From Nitrospirota bacterium (GTDB taxonomy: Bacteria; Nitrospirota; Thermodesulfovibrionia; Thermodesulfovibrionales; UBA1546), in assembly GCA_009773185.1 (NCBI GenBank), contig WPIF01000016.1, positions 1 through 61,138 on the forward strand: a DNA stretch of 61,138 nt, in the 5' to 3' direction. Positions 8,120-18,152 of the stretch are shown here, piece after piece. The stretch's first letter is position 1. Every line of letters starts with the position of its first letter. The position numbers and the translations under genes were made by a program. The notes beneath the pieces were generated by a model, which did not search any database, was not told the origin of the DNA, and was given only the letters and a program-made list of their open reading frames with translations.

Positions 8120-9141
8120 TTCTTTATCTCCTTTGCCTTTGTTTCTTTTAAAGCGCCGAAGACCTTTGATTTAAATCCGCGGTCTATCAAAGGCGCAAAA
8201 CAGTTCATTATCAGTATTGCAAACATTACGCCTTCAGGAAACCCGCCCTTGAGCCTTATTAACATTGTTAAAAATCCGCAGCCTATACCAAAAAGTATCT
8301 GGCCTTTTTTAACCGAAGGGCATGTGACATAATCCGTTGCCATAAAAAATGCGCCTAAAAGCATACCGCCGCTCAAGAGGTGTATGACCGGGTCGCCTGC
8401 AAACAAAGCGCCTTTAGCGCCGAATATCCATGCCATCACAGCAGCAGTACCGAGGAATGATACAGGTATATGCCAGGTGATATATCCCCTGTAGAAAAGA
8501 AAGGCAGCGCCTATTATCAACGCGATAGCAGATGTCTCTCCGATAGAACCTGCCCTGTGGCCTTTGAGCAGTTCCATATAAAGGTTCATCTTGTCGCCGA
8601 ATACCTCTATTAATTTTGAAAGGCCTTCTTCTTTGAGGATACCAAGAGGTGTGGCAGTTGTCTTTGCATCAAATTGAACAAATGCAGCTTCGGGTTTGGT
8701 CCAGATGGTCATGAGCTTTGGGAACGATATAAGCAGGAACGCCCTGCCTATCAGCGCAGGATTAAAGACATTGTAGCCGAGCCCGCCGAATAGCTGCTTA
8801 GTGATTATCACTGCAACAAAAGAACCTACAACCGGGATATAAAAAGGCACAGACGCGGGCAGGTTCATCCCGAGCAGCAAGCCTGTAAGAAAAGCGCTGC
8901 CGTCATTTATGCTGACCTTTTTATTAAGCGCCTTTTGATAAATATATTCGGATAGAAGAGCAGAGATTATGCAAAGAGCTATTGCAAGCACTGCCCTTGG
9001 GCCGAAGAAATAAGCTCCCATAACCGCAGCAGGCAAAAGAGCGATATTTACGCTCCACATTATCCTGCTGGTAGATTCCTCGCTCTTAATATGAGGGCTT
9101 ACCGTAACTATCAGTTCATGTTCTTTTTTTATTTCAGCCAT
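8116..9141 (-). CDS. rnfD: Electron transport complex subunit RnfD (covalent FMN)
   Basis: Integral membrane flavoprotein of Rnf, 341 residues with eight to ten hydrophobic segments. The N-terminus has the usual TVSPHIKSEEST lead-in, GYNVFNPALIGRAFL is present, and the flavinylation region reads TTATPLG with Thr164 as probable FMN attachment residue. The motif is TTATP rather than the common SGATP. It lies between rnfC and rnfG; the 81-bp gap to rnfC holds a GCGTTA-type short-period repeat. Confidence 0.95.
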   Translation of the reverse strand: MAEIKKEHELIVTVSPHIKSEESTSRIMWSVNIALLPAAVMGAYFFGPRAVLAIALCIISALLSEYIYQKALNKKVSINDGSAFLTGLLLGMNLPASVPFYIPVVGSFVAVIITKQLFGGLGYNVFNPALIGRAFLLISFPKLMTIWTKPEAAFVQFDAKTTATPLGILKEEGLSKLIEVFGDKMNLYMELLKGHRAGSIGETSAIALIIGAAFLFYRGYITWHIPVSFLGTAAVMAWIFGAKGALFAGDPVIHLLSGGMLLGAFFMATDYVTCPSVKKGQILFGIGCGFLTMLIRLKGGFPEGVMFAILIMNCFAPLIDRGFKSKVFGALKETKAKEIKK

Positions 9142-9163
9142 TTAACCTCCAAACATCATAATG

Positions 9164-9226
9164 AGCTATTGCGTTTATTGCGTTATGGCGTTTTAACGCT
9201 CCACGCTATAACGCTTAACGCACTAC
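9164..9226. repeat. GCGTTA-type short-period repeat between rnfC and rnfD
   Basis: Irregular iterations of a seven to nine base unit (GCGTTTATTGCGTTATGGCG, then AACGCTCCACGCTATAACGC) that include inverted copies. It fills the rnfC-rnfD spacer and runs into the last codons of rnfC. It resembles the other degenerate short-period repeats of the window in style but not in unit. Confidence 0.6.
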
Positions 9227-10530
9227 GGTTTCGTCTGCGACTTAGCTAACCTCACAAGCTGAACTATCGGCCTTTTTGAAGGGCAGACAAAGGCGCATGA
9301 ACCGCATTCAAAACAGTCGAACAGATTATATTCCTTTGCCTCTTCATAAAAGCCTTTCTCTGAAAGTATGCTCAGCATTGACGGTATAAGGCCCATTGCG
9401 CAGATATCAATACACCTGCCGCATCTTATGCAGGGGCCGAAATCTCCGGCATGCACAACACCTTCCTCAGGTATAACAAGCACCCCTGATGTGCCTTTTG
9501 TCACTGCAACATCAAGAGAAGAAAGGGCAAACCCCATCATGGGCCCGCCTGATATAACCTTGCCGGCCCCTCCCTTGAAACCACCGCTTTGTTCAATAAG
9601 CTCTGAAATCATAGTCCCTATTTTTACCACCAGATTTGCCGGGCTGTTTATGCCTTCCCCTGTTACAGTCACAACCCTTTCTATCAAAGGCTTGCCATAT
9701 CTTGCCGCTTCATATACGGCAAGGGCTGTACCGACATTCTGCACAACAACCCTCACATCCATCGGCAAGGCCCTCGGCGGGACTTCCCTCCCGGTTGTAG
9801 CCTTTATCAGCATCTTTTCAGCGCCCTGGGGATACTTAACCTCGAGCGCGCATACCTCTATGCCGGGTTCGTTCTTTGCCGCTGCCTTCATCTTCTCTAT
9901 TGCATCAGGCTTGTTGTTCTCTATCCCGACAAAGCCCTTATTCACGCCAAGCACCTTCATCAGGATCTTCAGCCCTTCAATGACCTCATTCGGTTTTTCA
10001 ACCATCAGCCTGTAATCTGCGGTAAGGTAAGGCTCGCATTCAGCGCCGTTGATTATTACCGTATCAATAGGTTTTTCTTTCGGAGGCGAAAGTTTCACCG
10101 ATGTAGGAAACGCAGCGCCTCCCATTCCGACAATGCCCGCTGCCTTTATCTTTTCTTTAAGCTCTTCAGGAGAAAGCTTCATATAATCAGGGTTATCCTT
10201 AAGCGCGGCCCATTCCTCTTTACCGTTATTCTCTATAACAATAGAATTCACCATCCTGCCCATTGCATTGGGGAACTCTCCTATTGCAATCACCTTTCCG
10301 GATACAGAGGAATGAACAGGGGCTGATACAAAACCTCCGGGTTCACCGATCATTTCACCTTTTTTAACTTCCTGCCCTATTGTAACTATTGGTTTGCACG
10401 GCGCTCCCAAATGCTGGCTTAACGGGATCACGACTCTCTGCGGGGGCTTTGCTTCTGAGATAGGCCTGTCTTTTGCGAGTTCTTTCTTGTCAGGGGGATG
10501 TATTCCGCCCTTAAACGTTGCGAGAGCCAT
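9223..10530 (-). CDS. rnfC: Electron transport complex subunit RnfC
   Basis: Peripheral NADH/flavin and Fe-S subunit of Rnf, 435 residues. The N-terminal barrel-sandwich domain contains PLSQHLGAPCKP; the central Rossmann-like flavin/NADH region has GIVGMGGAAFPTSVKL and INGAECEPYLTADYR; two [4Fe-4S] motifs follow near the C-terminus, CIRCGRCIDICAMGLIP and CFECGSCAFVCPSKRP. First gene of the operon. The ribosome site AAGGAGG is part of the palindrome CTCCTTAAGGAG, so it could be masked in a small hairpin. Confidence 0.95.
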   Translation of the reverse strand: MALATFKGGIHPPDKKELAKDRPISEAKPPQRVVIPLSQHLGAPCKPIVTIGQEVKKGEMIGEPGGFVSAPVHSSVSGKVIAIGEFPNAMGRMVNSIVIENNGKEEWAALKDNPDYMKLSPEELKEKIKAAGIVGMGGAAFPTSVKLSPPKEKPIDTVIINGAECEPYLTADYRLMVEKPNEVIEGLKILMKVLGVNKGFVGIENNKPDAIEKMKAAAKNEPGIEVCALEVKYPQGAEKMLIKATTGREVPPRALPMDVRVVVQNVGTALAVYEAARYGKPLIERVVTVTGEGINSPANLVVKIGTMISELIEQSGGFKGGAGKVISGGPMMGFALSSLDVAVTKGTSGVLVIPEEGVVHAGDFGPCIRCGRCIDICAMGLIPSMLSILSEKGFYEEAKEYNLFDCFECGSCAFVCPSKRPIVQLVRLAKSQTKP

Positions 10531-10576
10531 TTTAAAATTCCTCCTTAAGGAGAATAGCTGGCAAAAAGCCTATCAG

Positions 10577-10605
10577 TTTTAACATTAAAAATAGAAATAT
10601 GTCAA
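10577..10605 (-). promoter_or_regulatory. Sigma70-type promoter of the rnf operon
   Basis: On the minus strand TTGACA is followed, after exactly 17 bases, by TTAAAA. It lies about 47-75 bases upstream of the rnfC start, in the divergent gap with trpD. Confidence 0.65.
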
Positions 10606-10659
10606 GTATTATGATAAAATTATTTTTAAGTTATTTAATAAAGGAGCTTATCAGACGAG

Positions 10660-11670
10660 ATGATAAAAGAAGCCATTAATATTATTGTAAGCGGAATAAG
10701 CCTGTCCGAGGCCGAGATGGCGGAGTGCATGAAAGAAATTATGGAGGGGAAGACAACAGATGCCCAGATAGGCGCACTTCTCACAGCCCTTAGAATAAAG
10801 GGCGAGACCGTTGAGGAGATAACAGGCGCAGCAAGGATCATGAGGGAAAAGGCCTCAACCATTAAGGCGCCTGAAGGGGTTCTGGATACCTGCGGAACAG
10901 GCGGTGACATGTCACATACATTTAATATATCAACAACAACAGCGCTGGTTGTTTCAGCATGCGGGGTGCCTGTTGCAAAACACGGGAACCGCTCTGTATC
11001 AAGCCAGTCAGGAAGCGCTGATGTGCTTGAGGCGCTCGGCGTTAAAATAGACCTGCCTCCTGATAAAGTTGAAAAATGCCTTTTCGAGACAGGATTTGGA
11101 TTTTTATTCGCTCCCCTCTTTCATCCTGCGATGAAGTACGCCATAGGCCCCAGAAGGGAAATGGGAATAAGGACCATTTTTAATATCCTCGGCCCCTTAA
11201 CAAATCCCGCAGGGGCAAAAAAACAGGTGCTCGGCGTCTTTGCAGAGAAACTCACAGAGCCATTGGCAAGAGTGCTCGGGAATTTAGGCGCCAGTGATGC
11301 AATGGTTGTGCACGGCGTAGACGGCCTCGATGAGATAACACTCACTGACGGAACAAAAGTATCAAGATATATGAACAATAATGTAGAGAACTTCATCATC
11401 TCCCCTGAAGACTTCGGCATCGAAAGAGGCAAACTGGAAGACCTTGTCGGAGCCGATAAAATGAGCAATGCCAGGATAACACTCTCAATACTGAATGGAG
11501 AAAAAGGGCCCAAACGCGATGTGGTTCTTATGAATTCGGCCGCAGCCCTTGTTGTAGCAGGAAAGGCAAAGGATTTCAGGGCCGGCGCTACAATAGCAGC
11601 AGAGGCAATAGATTCAGGCAGGGCAATGAAAAAATTGGAAGAGATAAAAAAGGTATCGAACTCGCTGTAA
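10660..11670 (+). CDS. trpD: Anthranilate phosphoribosyltransferase
   Basis: Transfers phosphoribose from PRPP to anthranilate, the second step of tryptophan synthesis. Length 336 residues, normal for the family. The PRPP and Mg motifs are visible: [15 protein letters not shown] (near 79-93), the [18 protein letters not shown] stretch (near 107-124) and the [18 protein letters not shown] segment. The start ATG follows AAGGAG at about 9 bases. No other trp genes are nearby, so the gene is separated from the rest of the pathway. Confidence 0.95.
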   Translation: MIKEAINIIVSGISLSEAEMAECMKEIMEGKTTDAQIGALLTALRIKGETVEEITGAARIMREKASTIKAPEGVLDTCGTGGDMSHTFNISTTTALVVSACGVPVAKHGNRSVSSQSGSADVLEALGVKIDLPPDKVEKCLFETGFGFLFAPLFHPAMKYAIGPRREMGIRTIFNILGPLTNPAGAKKQVLGVFAEKLTEPLARVLGNLGASDAMVVHGVDGLDEITLTDGTKVSRYMNNNVENFIISPEDFGIERGKLEDLVGADKMSNARITLSILNGEKGPKRDVVLMNSAAALVVAGKAKDFRAGATIAAEAIDSGRAMKKLEEIKKVSNSL

Positions 11671-11732
11671 GGCTTGCCCAAACATCTTCATTTAGTGCAA
11701 AATATCAGATACTTTTATGAGGGGGGTATTTT

Positions 11733-12662
11733 GTGCCAATTAAGGTTGGTGTTATAGGAACAGGCTATCTGGGCAGGCATCATGCAAGAATCTATTCGGA
11801 GATAGAGGGGGCAGAGCTTGTCGCCCTTATTGATACTGATCTGGAAAAGGCAAAGAAACTCGCAGATGAATATAACTGCAAGGCATACTCTGATTACAGG
11901 GATATCATTGACAGGCTCGATGCAGTCAGTATTGTCACCCCTACTATCTATCATCATAAGATAGCTCTGGACTGTTTGACGGCAGGCAAAGACCTGCTCG
12001 TTGAAAAACCAATAACCGTAACAGTCTCCGAAGCGGATGAACTCATCAGCGAGGCTGAGAAAAGAAAACTCATACTCCAGGTCGGGCATCTCGAAAGATA
12101 TAACCCGGCTGTGCTCGCTGTATCAGGGATGATAAAAAAACCCCGGTTCCTTGAAGCAGAAAGGCTTTCTCCTTTTCTGGGCAGGGGGATTGATGTGGAT
12201 ATAACACTTGACCTGATGATACATGATATAGACATTATACTCAGTTTTGTGTCATCTCCTGTCATAGATATAAAGGCCACAGGCGCAAGTGTTCTTACGG
12301 ATACCATAGATGTTGCAAAGGCATGGCTTGAGTTCGGAAATGGCTGCGCAGCATTATTAACTGCAAGCCGCCTCTCGCCTGAAAAGCAGAGAAGGCTTAA
12401 AATTTACCAGCAAGACTCTTACCTGTCTGTTGATTATCAGAGCTGTGAGGTAAGGTCTTATTTCAAAAAGGCAGGAGATATAGCATTTGATGTAATACAG
12501 CCGGAAAAAAAAGAGCCCTTAAAAGAAGAACTCATTGACTTTGTAAACTGCATAAAGCAAAGGAATAAACCTAGGGTTTGCGGCAAAGAAGGAAGAAATG
12601 CGCTTAAAATAGCTCTGGATATAACTGAAAAAATAAAAAATACAAATGGAGAGATAAATTAA
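11733..12662 (+). CDS. Gfo/Idh/MocA oxidoreductase, probable UDP-GlcNAc 3-dehydrogenase (GnnA-like)
   Basis: NAD-dependent oxidoreductase of 309 residues with an N-terminal Rossmann fold (GVIGTGYLGRHHARIYSE) and the EKPITVT motif near residue 90. It starts at GTG 11733 behind GAGGGGGG. It overlaps by one base with a DegT-type aminotransferase and heads an operon with lpxB, msbA and waaA. GnnA/GnnB of other bacteria convert UDP-GlcNAc to its 3-amino form, which leads to amide-linked acyl chains in lipid A. Family and context make that role the best guess; substrate specificity cannot be read from sequence alone. Confidence 0.8.
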   Translation: MPIKVGVIGTGYLGRHHARIYSEIEGAELVALIDTDLEKAKKLADEYNCKAYSDYRDIIDRLDAVSIVTPTIYHHKIALDCLTAGKDLLVEKPITVTVSEADELISEAEKRKLILQVGHLERYNPAVLAVSGMIKKPRFLEAERLSPFLGRGIDVDITLDLMIHDIDIILSFVSSPVIDIKATGASVLTDTIDVAKAWLEFGNGCAALLTASRLSPEKQRRLKIYQQDSYLSVDYQSCEVRSYFKKAGDIAFDVIQPEKKEPLKEELIDFVNCIKQRNKPRVCGKEGRNALKIALDITEKIKNTNGEIN

Positions 12663-13750
12663 TGATCCCAATGGTTGATTTAAAAAAAGAATTTACTGAA
12701 ATTAAAAAAGAGGTCTTTGAGATGCTGACAGAGATACTGGAGAGTTCGCACTACATACTCGGCCCCAAGGTCTCTGAGCTTGAAAAAAAGATCTCGGACT
12801 ACCACGGTGTCGCTGCTGCAATAGGCGTTGCATCAGGCACGGATGCCCTCCATCTCAGCCTTGATGCCCTGGGCATCGGAGAAGGAGATGAGGTCATCAC
12901 AACACCGTTCACGTTCTTTGCAACTGCCGAGGCAGTCATTTACACGGGCGCTACGCCTGTTTTTGTTGATGCAGAGCCGGACACATTAAACATAGACGTA
13001 AACCTGATAGAGAAAAAAATAACAAAAAAGACAAAGGCAATTATTCCTGTTCATATATTCGGCCATCCTGCCGACATGGAAGAGATAAAGAAGTTAGCAA
13101 AAAAACATAAACTTAAAGTAATTGAGGACTGCGCACAGGCATTCGGAGCTGCTATCAATAATAAAAAAGTCGGCAGCTTTGGAGACGCGGGATGTTTCAG
13201 TTTTTATCCCAGCAAAAATCTGGGCGCTTATGGTGACGGCGGGATGATAACGCTTAATGATTCTGTTATAGCCAATACTATTAAAAAGTTAAGGAACCAC
13301 GGCTCCGGAGGGGCTTACAAGCATGAATCAGTAGGGTTTAACAGCAGGCTCGACGAGATACAGGCGGGAATACTTCTTATTAAACTCAAGCGGATTGATG
13401 ACTATAACTCAAAGAGAAGGCAGAATGCAGCCCTTTACAATAAATTTCTGTCAGATAAAGTAAAATGCCCCAAGGAAAAAAATGGTTGTTATCACGTGTA
13501 TCATCAATACACAATAATGTCTCCTGAACGGGACAAGATACAGAATAAATTAAAGGATAACGGCATCTCATCTGTTGTCTATTATCCGATACCGCTTCAC
13601 CTTCAGGAGGCGTTAAGTTTTCTGGGATATAAAGAAGGAGATTTCCCTGTTGCTGAAAAGGCAGCAAGAGAAGTCCTTTCACTGCCGATGTATCCCGGAC
13701 TTGAGGAAAAAACAATAAAAGAGATTGCAGAAATAATTAATGGTCAATAA
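12662..13750 (+). CDS. DegT/DnrJ/EryC1 aminotransferase, probable GnnB-like
   Basis: PLP-dependent sugar aminotransferase of 362 residues. The PLP lysine lies in FSFYPSKNLGAYGDGGM; GTDALHLSLDALGIG and PVHIFGHPADM are family signatures. Start ATG overlaps the stop of the preceding oxidoreductase (TAATG). With that gene it probably makes a 3-amino-UDP-GlcNAc for lipid A; lpxB follows 9 bases later. Alternative substrates such as O-antigen amino sugars are possible. Confidence 0.82.
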   Translation: MIPMVDLKKEFTEIKKEVFEMLTEILESSHYILGPKVSELEKKISDYHGVAAAIGVASGTDALHLSLDALGIGEGDEVITTPFTFFATAEAVIYTGATPVFVDAEPDTLNIDVNLIEKKITKKTKAIIPVHIFGHPADMEEIKKLAKKHKLKVIEDCAQAFGAAINNKKVGSFGDAGCFSFYPSKNLGAYGDGGMITLNDSVIANTIKKLRNHGSGGAYKHESVGFNSRLDEIQAGILLIKLKRIDDYNSKRRQNAALYNKFLSDKVKCPKEKNGCYHVYHQYTIMSPERDKIQNKLKDNGISSVVYYPIPLHLQEALSFLGYKEGDFPVAEKAAREVLSLPMYPGLEEKTIKEIAEIINGQ

Positions 13751-13759
13751 GACAGGACT

Positions 13760-14896
13760 ATGAAAACTGTCATGATAGTCACAGGCGAAAGCTCAGGCGA
13801 ATTATACGGTTCATTATTAGCAAAGGCCCTGAAAACCAGATGCCCTGACCTGCATATAATCGGCATCGGCGGCGAGAAGATGAAGGAGGCCGGGGTTGAC
13901 CTCATAGCAGGCATAGCAAGTTCATTCGGCATCTCAGAGGTAGTCTCATCTTACAAGGCCCTGCAAGAAACCTTCAAAAAGGCCGTCAGCGCAATGGTAA
14001 AATTCTCTCCCAAGGTAATAGTTCTCATAGATTATCCTGACTTCAATATCCGTCTGGCAAAGATTGCAAAGGAAAAGGGAATAAAAATCTTCTACTATGT
14101 AAGCCCGCAGGTCTGGGCCTGGCGCAAAGGAAGGGTAAAAACAATTGCAGAGGTATCAGACAGGATTGCAGTTATCCTGCCGTTTGAAGAGGCTATGTAC
14201 AGGGATACAGGCGCTCAGTGCGAATTTGTGGGACATCCTGTTATGGAAGAGATAGAATCCATGGAACAGGATAAGGCCGCACTGAAAATGTCGCTCGGGT
14301 TAACAGCAGAGAGGCCGGTACTTGCCCTGCTTCCAGGCAGCAGGCCGCATGAACTCAAGAGTCTCCTGCCTGTTATGCTGGATGTGGTAAAGGCCTTCGC
14401 CTCAGAGCTTTCAGGTTACAACTATCAGTTTATAATGCCTGTTGCCCCTAATATTGATATGGAAAAATATAAAGGCCAGCTTGAGCAGCTGAAAAATAAA
14501 GGCGTAATCATCAAAAAAGAAAATGCGGTAAATGCGCTTGCAGCATCTGATATGGCTGTAATTGCCTCAGGCACGGCAGCCTTGCAGGCTGCATTCCTTG
14601 AAACACCTATGGTTGTGATATATAAGGTTTCGCCTCTCTCATTTTTTATTGCTAAACTAGTGGTAAATGTACAATATATTTCGCTTATAAATCTGATATC
14701 GGACAGGGAAGTCGTAAAAGAGCTTCTCCAGTCCGGGGCGAATGCAAAAGACATCATATCAGAATTAAAGAAGATACTGCGGGATAAAGATTACAGAGAC
14801 CGGATGACAGGACAGTTCAGGGCAGTAAAGGATATTTTTGCAGGCAAAAGGCCTTCAGCAAGAGTAGCAGAAATAATATGTGAGATGGCAGCATGA
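13760..14896 (+). CDS. lpxB: Lipid-A-disaccharide synthase
   Basis: GT19 enzyme joining UDP-2,3-diacylglucosamine and lipid X into the lipid A disaccharide at the inner face of the cytoplasmic membrane; 378 residues. Family marks: MIVTGESSGELYGS at the N-terminus, IDYPDFNIRLAK, YYVSPQVWAWRKGRV, LLPGSRPHELKSL and ASGTAALQAAFLETPMVV. It overlaps msbA by four bases (ATGA), so the two are translationally coupled. Confidence 0.96.
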   Translation: MKTVMIVTGESSGELYGSLLAKALKTRCPDLHIIGIGGEKMKEAGVDLIAGIASSFGISEVVSSYKALQETFKKAVSAMVKFSPKVIVLIDYPDFNIRLAKIAKEKGIKIFYYVSPQVWAWRKGRVKTIAEVSDRIAVILPFEEAMYRDTGAQCEFVGHPVMEEIESMEQDKAALKMSLGLTAERPVLALLPGSRPHELKSLLPVMLDVVKAFASELSGYNYQFIMPVAPNIDMEKYKGQLEQLKNKGVIIKKENAVNALAASDMAVIASGTAALQAAFLETPMVVIYKVSPLSFFIAKLVVNVQYISLINLISDREVVKELLQSGANAKDIISELKKILRDKDYRDRMTGQFRAVKDIFAGKRPSARVAEIICEMAA

Positions 14897-16623
14897 ACTT
14901 CCTTAAAAGAATACTGAACCTTTCGAGGCCGTACTGGGGGCGGATAGCCCTTGCAGGCGTTTGCAGTATTATTGTCTCCGGCCTCAATGGTTCTCTGGCA
15001 TGGCTTGCCAAACCGGCAGTGGATAAGGTATTTGTGGAAAAGAACAGCGAAGCCCTGCTGCTGATTTCATCTGCAATACTTGTAGTTTATCTTTCCAGGG
15101 GTATATTTTCTTTTATCCAGTCCTATCTGATGAGGTCTGCGGGCGCAAAGATAGTAAGGGATATCAGAAACGATCTTTATCACCATACAACCGGCCTGCC
15201 GATGAATTTCTTCGGGAAAGACTCCACAGGGGCCATGATCTCAAGGATAATAAATGATGCAGGCGCTTTTCAGGGGCTGCTTGCCTTCACGATAAAAGAC
15301 CTGTTTGTGGAAAGCTGCACCATAGTCGTACTTATCGGGGTTGCCATGTATATGAGATGGGATCTGACATTAATAGCAATTATTATTCTGCCGTTAGCCC
15401 TGTACGCCGTTTCAAGGCTCGGCAAAAGGCTTAAAAACGTAAGCATGAGGGCACAGGAAAAAATATCCCAGATAACCGAGATACTTGCTGAAAGCTTCTC
15501 GGGCATCAAGATTATTAAATCATTCTGCCGCGAAAAAGACGAGGTATCACGCTTCAGGGACAAGAATCAGGACTTTTACAGGGAGCTGATGAGGTCTACA
15601 AGAATAATTGAGGCAACTTCTCTTATGATGGAGTTCGTCGGCGGGATCGGAATTGCATTCGTGTTCCTGTATGGCGGAAAACTTGTCATAAAGTCAGCAA
15701 TTACTCCAGGAGAGTTCTTTTCCTTTCTTACGGCAATATTCATGATATATACCCCTGCAAAAAGGCTTGTAGGGGTCAATAATTCCCTTCAGCAGGCAAA
15801 GGCGCCATTGGAGAGGATAGATAAACTGCTTGCCGAGGGGAAAGAGGCCGAAGGCAGGACAGAGATAAAAGAGATAAACAAGGACCTATCCTTTAATAAT
15901 GTCTCTTTCAGATATGAAAGCACAAAAGAAGATGCACTGGAAAACATTAATTTCAGGGCCAAAAAAGGAGAAATCATCGCTCTCGTAGGCAAAAGCGGAG
16001 CAGGCAAAACAACATTTGTTGATCTTATATCAAGGTTTTACAACCCGTCTCAGGGCACAATCTCTATAGACGGCACTGACATCTCAAGTGTTACTCTCCA
16101 GTCCCTCAGGTCCCTGATAGGCATTGTAAGTCAGGATATAATACTGTTCAACGATACAGTCCGCTCCAATATAGCTTATGGCAAGACAGGGGCAACTGAA
16201 GAAGAGCTAATAAGCGCAGCAAGGGCGGCATTTGCGCATGACTTTATACTTGAGCTTCCACAGGGCTATAACACCTTTACAGGCGAAAGGGGGATAAGGC
16301 TTTCCGGCGGCCAAAAACAGAGGCTCTCCATAGCAAGGGCAGTGCTTAAAAACCCGCCGATACTTGTGCTCGATGAGGCAACTTCATCTCTTGATTCAGC
16401 CTCTGAGATGATGGTTCAGAAAGCCCTTGAAACACTCATGGAGGGAAGAACAACTTTCGTCATTGCCCACAGGCTTTCAACTGTAAGAAGGGCAGACAGG
16501 ATAATAGTGCTGGATAAGGGCAGGATTGTTGAAACAGGGACACATAGTGAACTTCTTGAGTCAAACGGCCTCTACAAAAAACTCCATGACCTTCAGTTTG
16601 ATGATTCCAAGACTGATTTATAG
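14893..16623 (+). CDS. msbA: Lipid A export ABC transporter, permease/ATP-binding protein
   Basis: Half-transporter of 576 residues that flips lipid A-core across the inner membrane. An N-terminal six-helix domain (about 1-310) is followed by the ATPase with Walker A GKSGAGKTT (near 365), Q-loop, signature LSGGQKQRLS and Walker B ILVLDEATSSLD. It sits between lpxB and waaA in the same operon, which supports MsbA over a generic exporter. Confidence 0.9.
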   Translation: MNFLKRILNLSRPYWGRIALAGVCSIIVSGLNGSLAWLAKPAVDKVFVEKNSEALLLISSAILVVYLSRGIFSFIQSYLMRSAGAKIVRDIRNDLYHHTTGLPMNFFGKDSTGAMISRIINDAGAFQGLLAFTIKDLFVESCTIVVLIGVAMYMRWDLTLIAIIILPLALYAVSRLGKRLKNVSMRAQEKISQITEILAESFSGIKIIKSFCREKDEVSRFRDKNQDFYRELMRSTRIIEATSLMMEFVGGIGIAFVFLYGGKLVIKSAITPGEFFSFLTAIFMIYTPAKRLVGVNNSLQQAKAPLERIDKLLAEGKEAEGRTEIKEINKDLSFNNVSFRYESTKEDALENINFRAKKGEIIALVGKSGAGKTTFVDLISRFYNPSQGTISIDGTDISSVTLQSLRSLIGIVSQDIILFNDTVRSNIAYGKTGATEEELISAARAAFAHDFILELPQGYNTFTGERGIRLSGGQKQRLSIARAVLKNPPILVLDEATSSLDSASEMMVQKALETLMEGRTTFVIAHRLSTVRRADRIIVLDKGRIVETGTHSELLESNGLYKKLHDLQFDDSKTDL

Positions 16624-17854
16624 CGCACTGTATTTTATTGCCCTGCTCTTCCTTCTGCCGTTTGAATACAGGAAAAGGCCCAAAGAATTCAGGCACAGAT
16701 GGCTCAGAGAAAAGTTTGGAAAGATAAAGTCAGGAAGAGTTTCCAGGCTGATTTGGATTCATGCTGTCTCAGTCGGTGAAGTCATGGCGGCAAGACCCTT
16801 ACTTAAAAGGCTTAAAGAAAGATTCCCCTCTGCAAACCTTCTCGTTTCCACAATCACAGACACAGGCCAGAAGATTGCGCTCGAAAAGACCCCTGAGAAC
16901 ACAAAGGTTATATATCTCCCGTTTGACCTCGGCTTTATACTGAAGAGGGCATTAAAAAAAATCCGGCCCTCTCTTTTTATTGCAATGGAAACAGAACTCT
17001 GGCCTAACTTATTCAGGGCGATTAAAAAACAGGGGATACCGGTAATGATAATGAACGGCAGGATATCGGATGATTCATTCAGGGGATACAAAAAGATAAG
17101 ATTTTTCATGAAGGATGTTATTGAATGTGTGGACCTTTTCGGAATGCAGGATTCTGTATATGCCCAAAGGATAAAGGCCCTTGGCGCGCCTGAAGATAAG
17201 ATACAGGTTCTGGGCAATTTTAAATTTGATACAAAACCTTCAGGGAATATTCCTGAATGGACAAAATTATTAGCCCGGCCTGTTATTGTGGCCGGAAGCA
17301 CCCACAGGGGAGAAGAGGATTTGATCATTGCTGCCTTTACAAAGCTTAAGACTGAATTCCCCGAGTTAAACTTAATCATCGCACCGAGGCATCCGGAGAG
17401 GTTTGCAGAGGTTGAGGAACTTATACATAAAAAAAATATGCCGTATATTAAAAGATCTGTTCTTGCTTCTAAACTTCCCGGCTTCCGCGCTTCCGGGCTT
17501 GTGATTATTCTCGATGCAATGGGAGAACTCTCATCTGCTTACGGAGCATGTGACATCGCAATCATGGGCGGCAGCTTTATAACCCACGGCGGCCAGAACC
17601 TGCTGGAGCCGGCATACTGGGCCAAGCCTGTAATATGCGGGCCTCATATGGAGAACTTCCCGTTTGTAAAAGAATTCTATGAAAAAGGCGCTGCAATAGA
17701 AGTTGATGAATCAGGCCTTGTCAATAAATTAAAAGAGCTCCTGCAATCTCCTGAAAAAAGAAACGCCCTCGGCAATAAGGCTAAAGAATTATATAATGAA
17801 AAAGCAGGGGCCGTAGAGAGGGCAGTTAAAGAGATAGAGAGGTTTCTGAATTAA
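16601..17854 (+). CDS. waaA: 3-deoxy-D-manno-octulosonic acid (Kdo) transferase
   Basis: GT30 enzyme adding Kdo to lipid A precursor; 417 residues from ATG 16601. An N-terminal hydrophobic anchor (IYSALYFIALLFLLPFEYRKRP) is followed by WIHAVSVGEVMAARPLL, METELWPNLFRAIKKQ, AGSTHRGEEDL and GGSFITHGGQNLLEPAYW, all typical of WaaA/KdtA. The start overlaps msbA by 23 bases; an ATG at 16586 is an alternative and neither has a strong ribosome site. Last gene of the lipid A operon. Confidence 0.94.
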   Translation: MIPRLIYSALYFIALLFLLPFEYRKRPKEFRHRWLREKFGKIKSGRVSRLIWIHAVSVGEVMAARPLLKRLKERFPSANLLVSTITDTGQKIALEKTPENTKVIYLPFDLGFILKRALKKIRPSLFIAMETELWPNLFRAIKKQGIPVMIMNGRISDDSFRGYKKIRFFMKDVIECVDLFGMQDSVYAQRIKALGAPEDKIQVLGNFKFDTKPSGNIPEWTKLLARPVIVAGSTHRGEEDLIIAAFTKLKTEFPELNLIIAPRHPERFAEVEELIHKKNMPYIKRSVLASKLPGFRASGLVIILDAMGELSSAYGACDIAIMGGSFITHGGQNLLEPAYWAKPVICGPHMENFPFVKEFYEKGAAIEVDESGLVNKLKELLQSPEKRNALGNKAKELYNEKAGAVERAVKEIERFLN

Positions 17855-17864
17855 AACTTTCCCG

Positions 17865-18152
17865 TCATCTGGCTTTTGTTGTTAGATGCATACTTGCTTT
17901 AGACTGCAGAGGGTATTTTTCGGGATTTTCGAGGTTGTCAATTTCTAGGTCAACATCCAATTCAGGCCAGTACAGATGATAGCTATGAAGCAGCTGAACA
18001 TTCTGTATGGAATTCAATGTCTGGTCTTTAAAGTAAGGATAATCCTTATAACTCAGAAAGTATTCTTTTTCTTCTACAAAAAGCCAGATACCAAAAGGCG
18101 TTATATTTTCAACGCTTACTGAAATGCTTTTGCCATGCTTTAATGATTTCAT
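17865..18152 (-). CDS. DUF2442-type protein
   Basis: A 95-residue protein resembling DUF2442 (SVENITPFGIWLFVEEKEYFLSY and YPYFKDQTL are typical). Start ATG 18152 follows GGAGG by eight bases; a more upstream start at 18170 would put that ribosome site inside the gene. It overlaps the DUF4160 gene upstream. DUF4160/DUF2442 neighbours are common in bacteria and are suspected toxin-antitoxin-like pairs, without firm function. Confidence 0.75.
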   Translation of the reverse strand: MKSLKHGKSISVSVENITPFGIWLFVEEKEYFLSYKDYPYFKDQTLNSIQNVQLLHSYHLYWPELDVDLEIDNLENPEKYPLQSKASMHLTTKAR

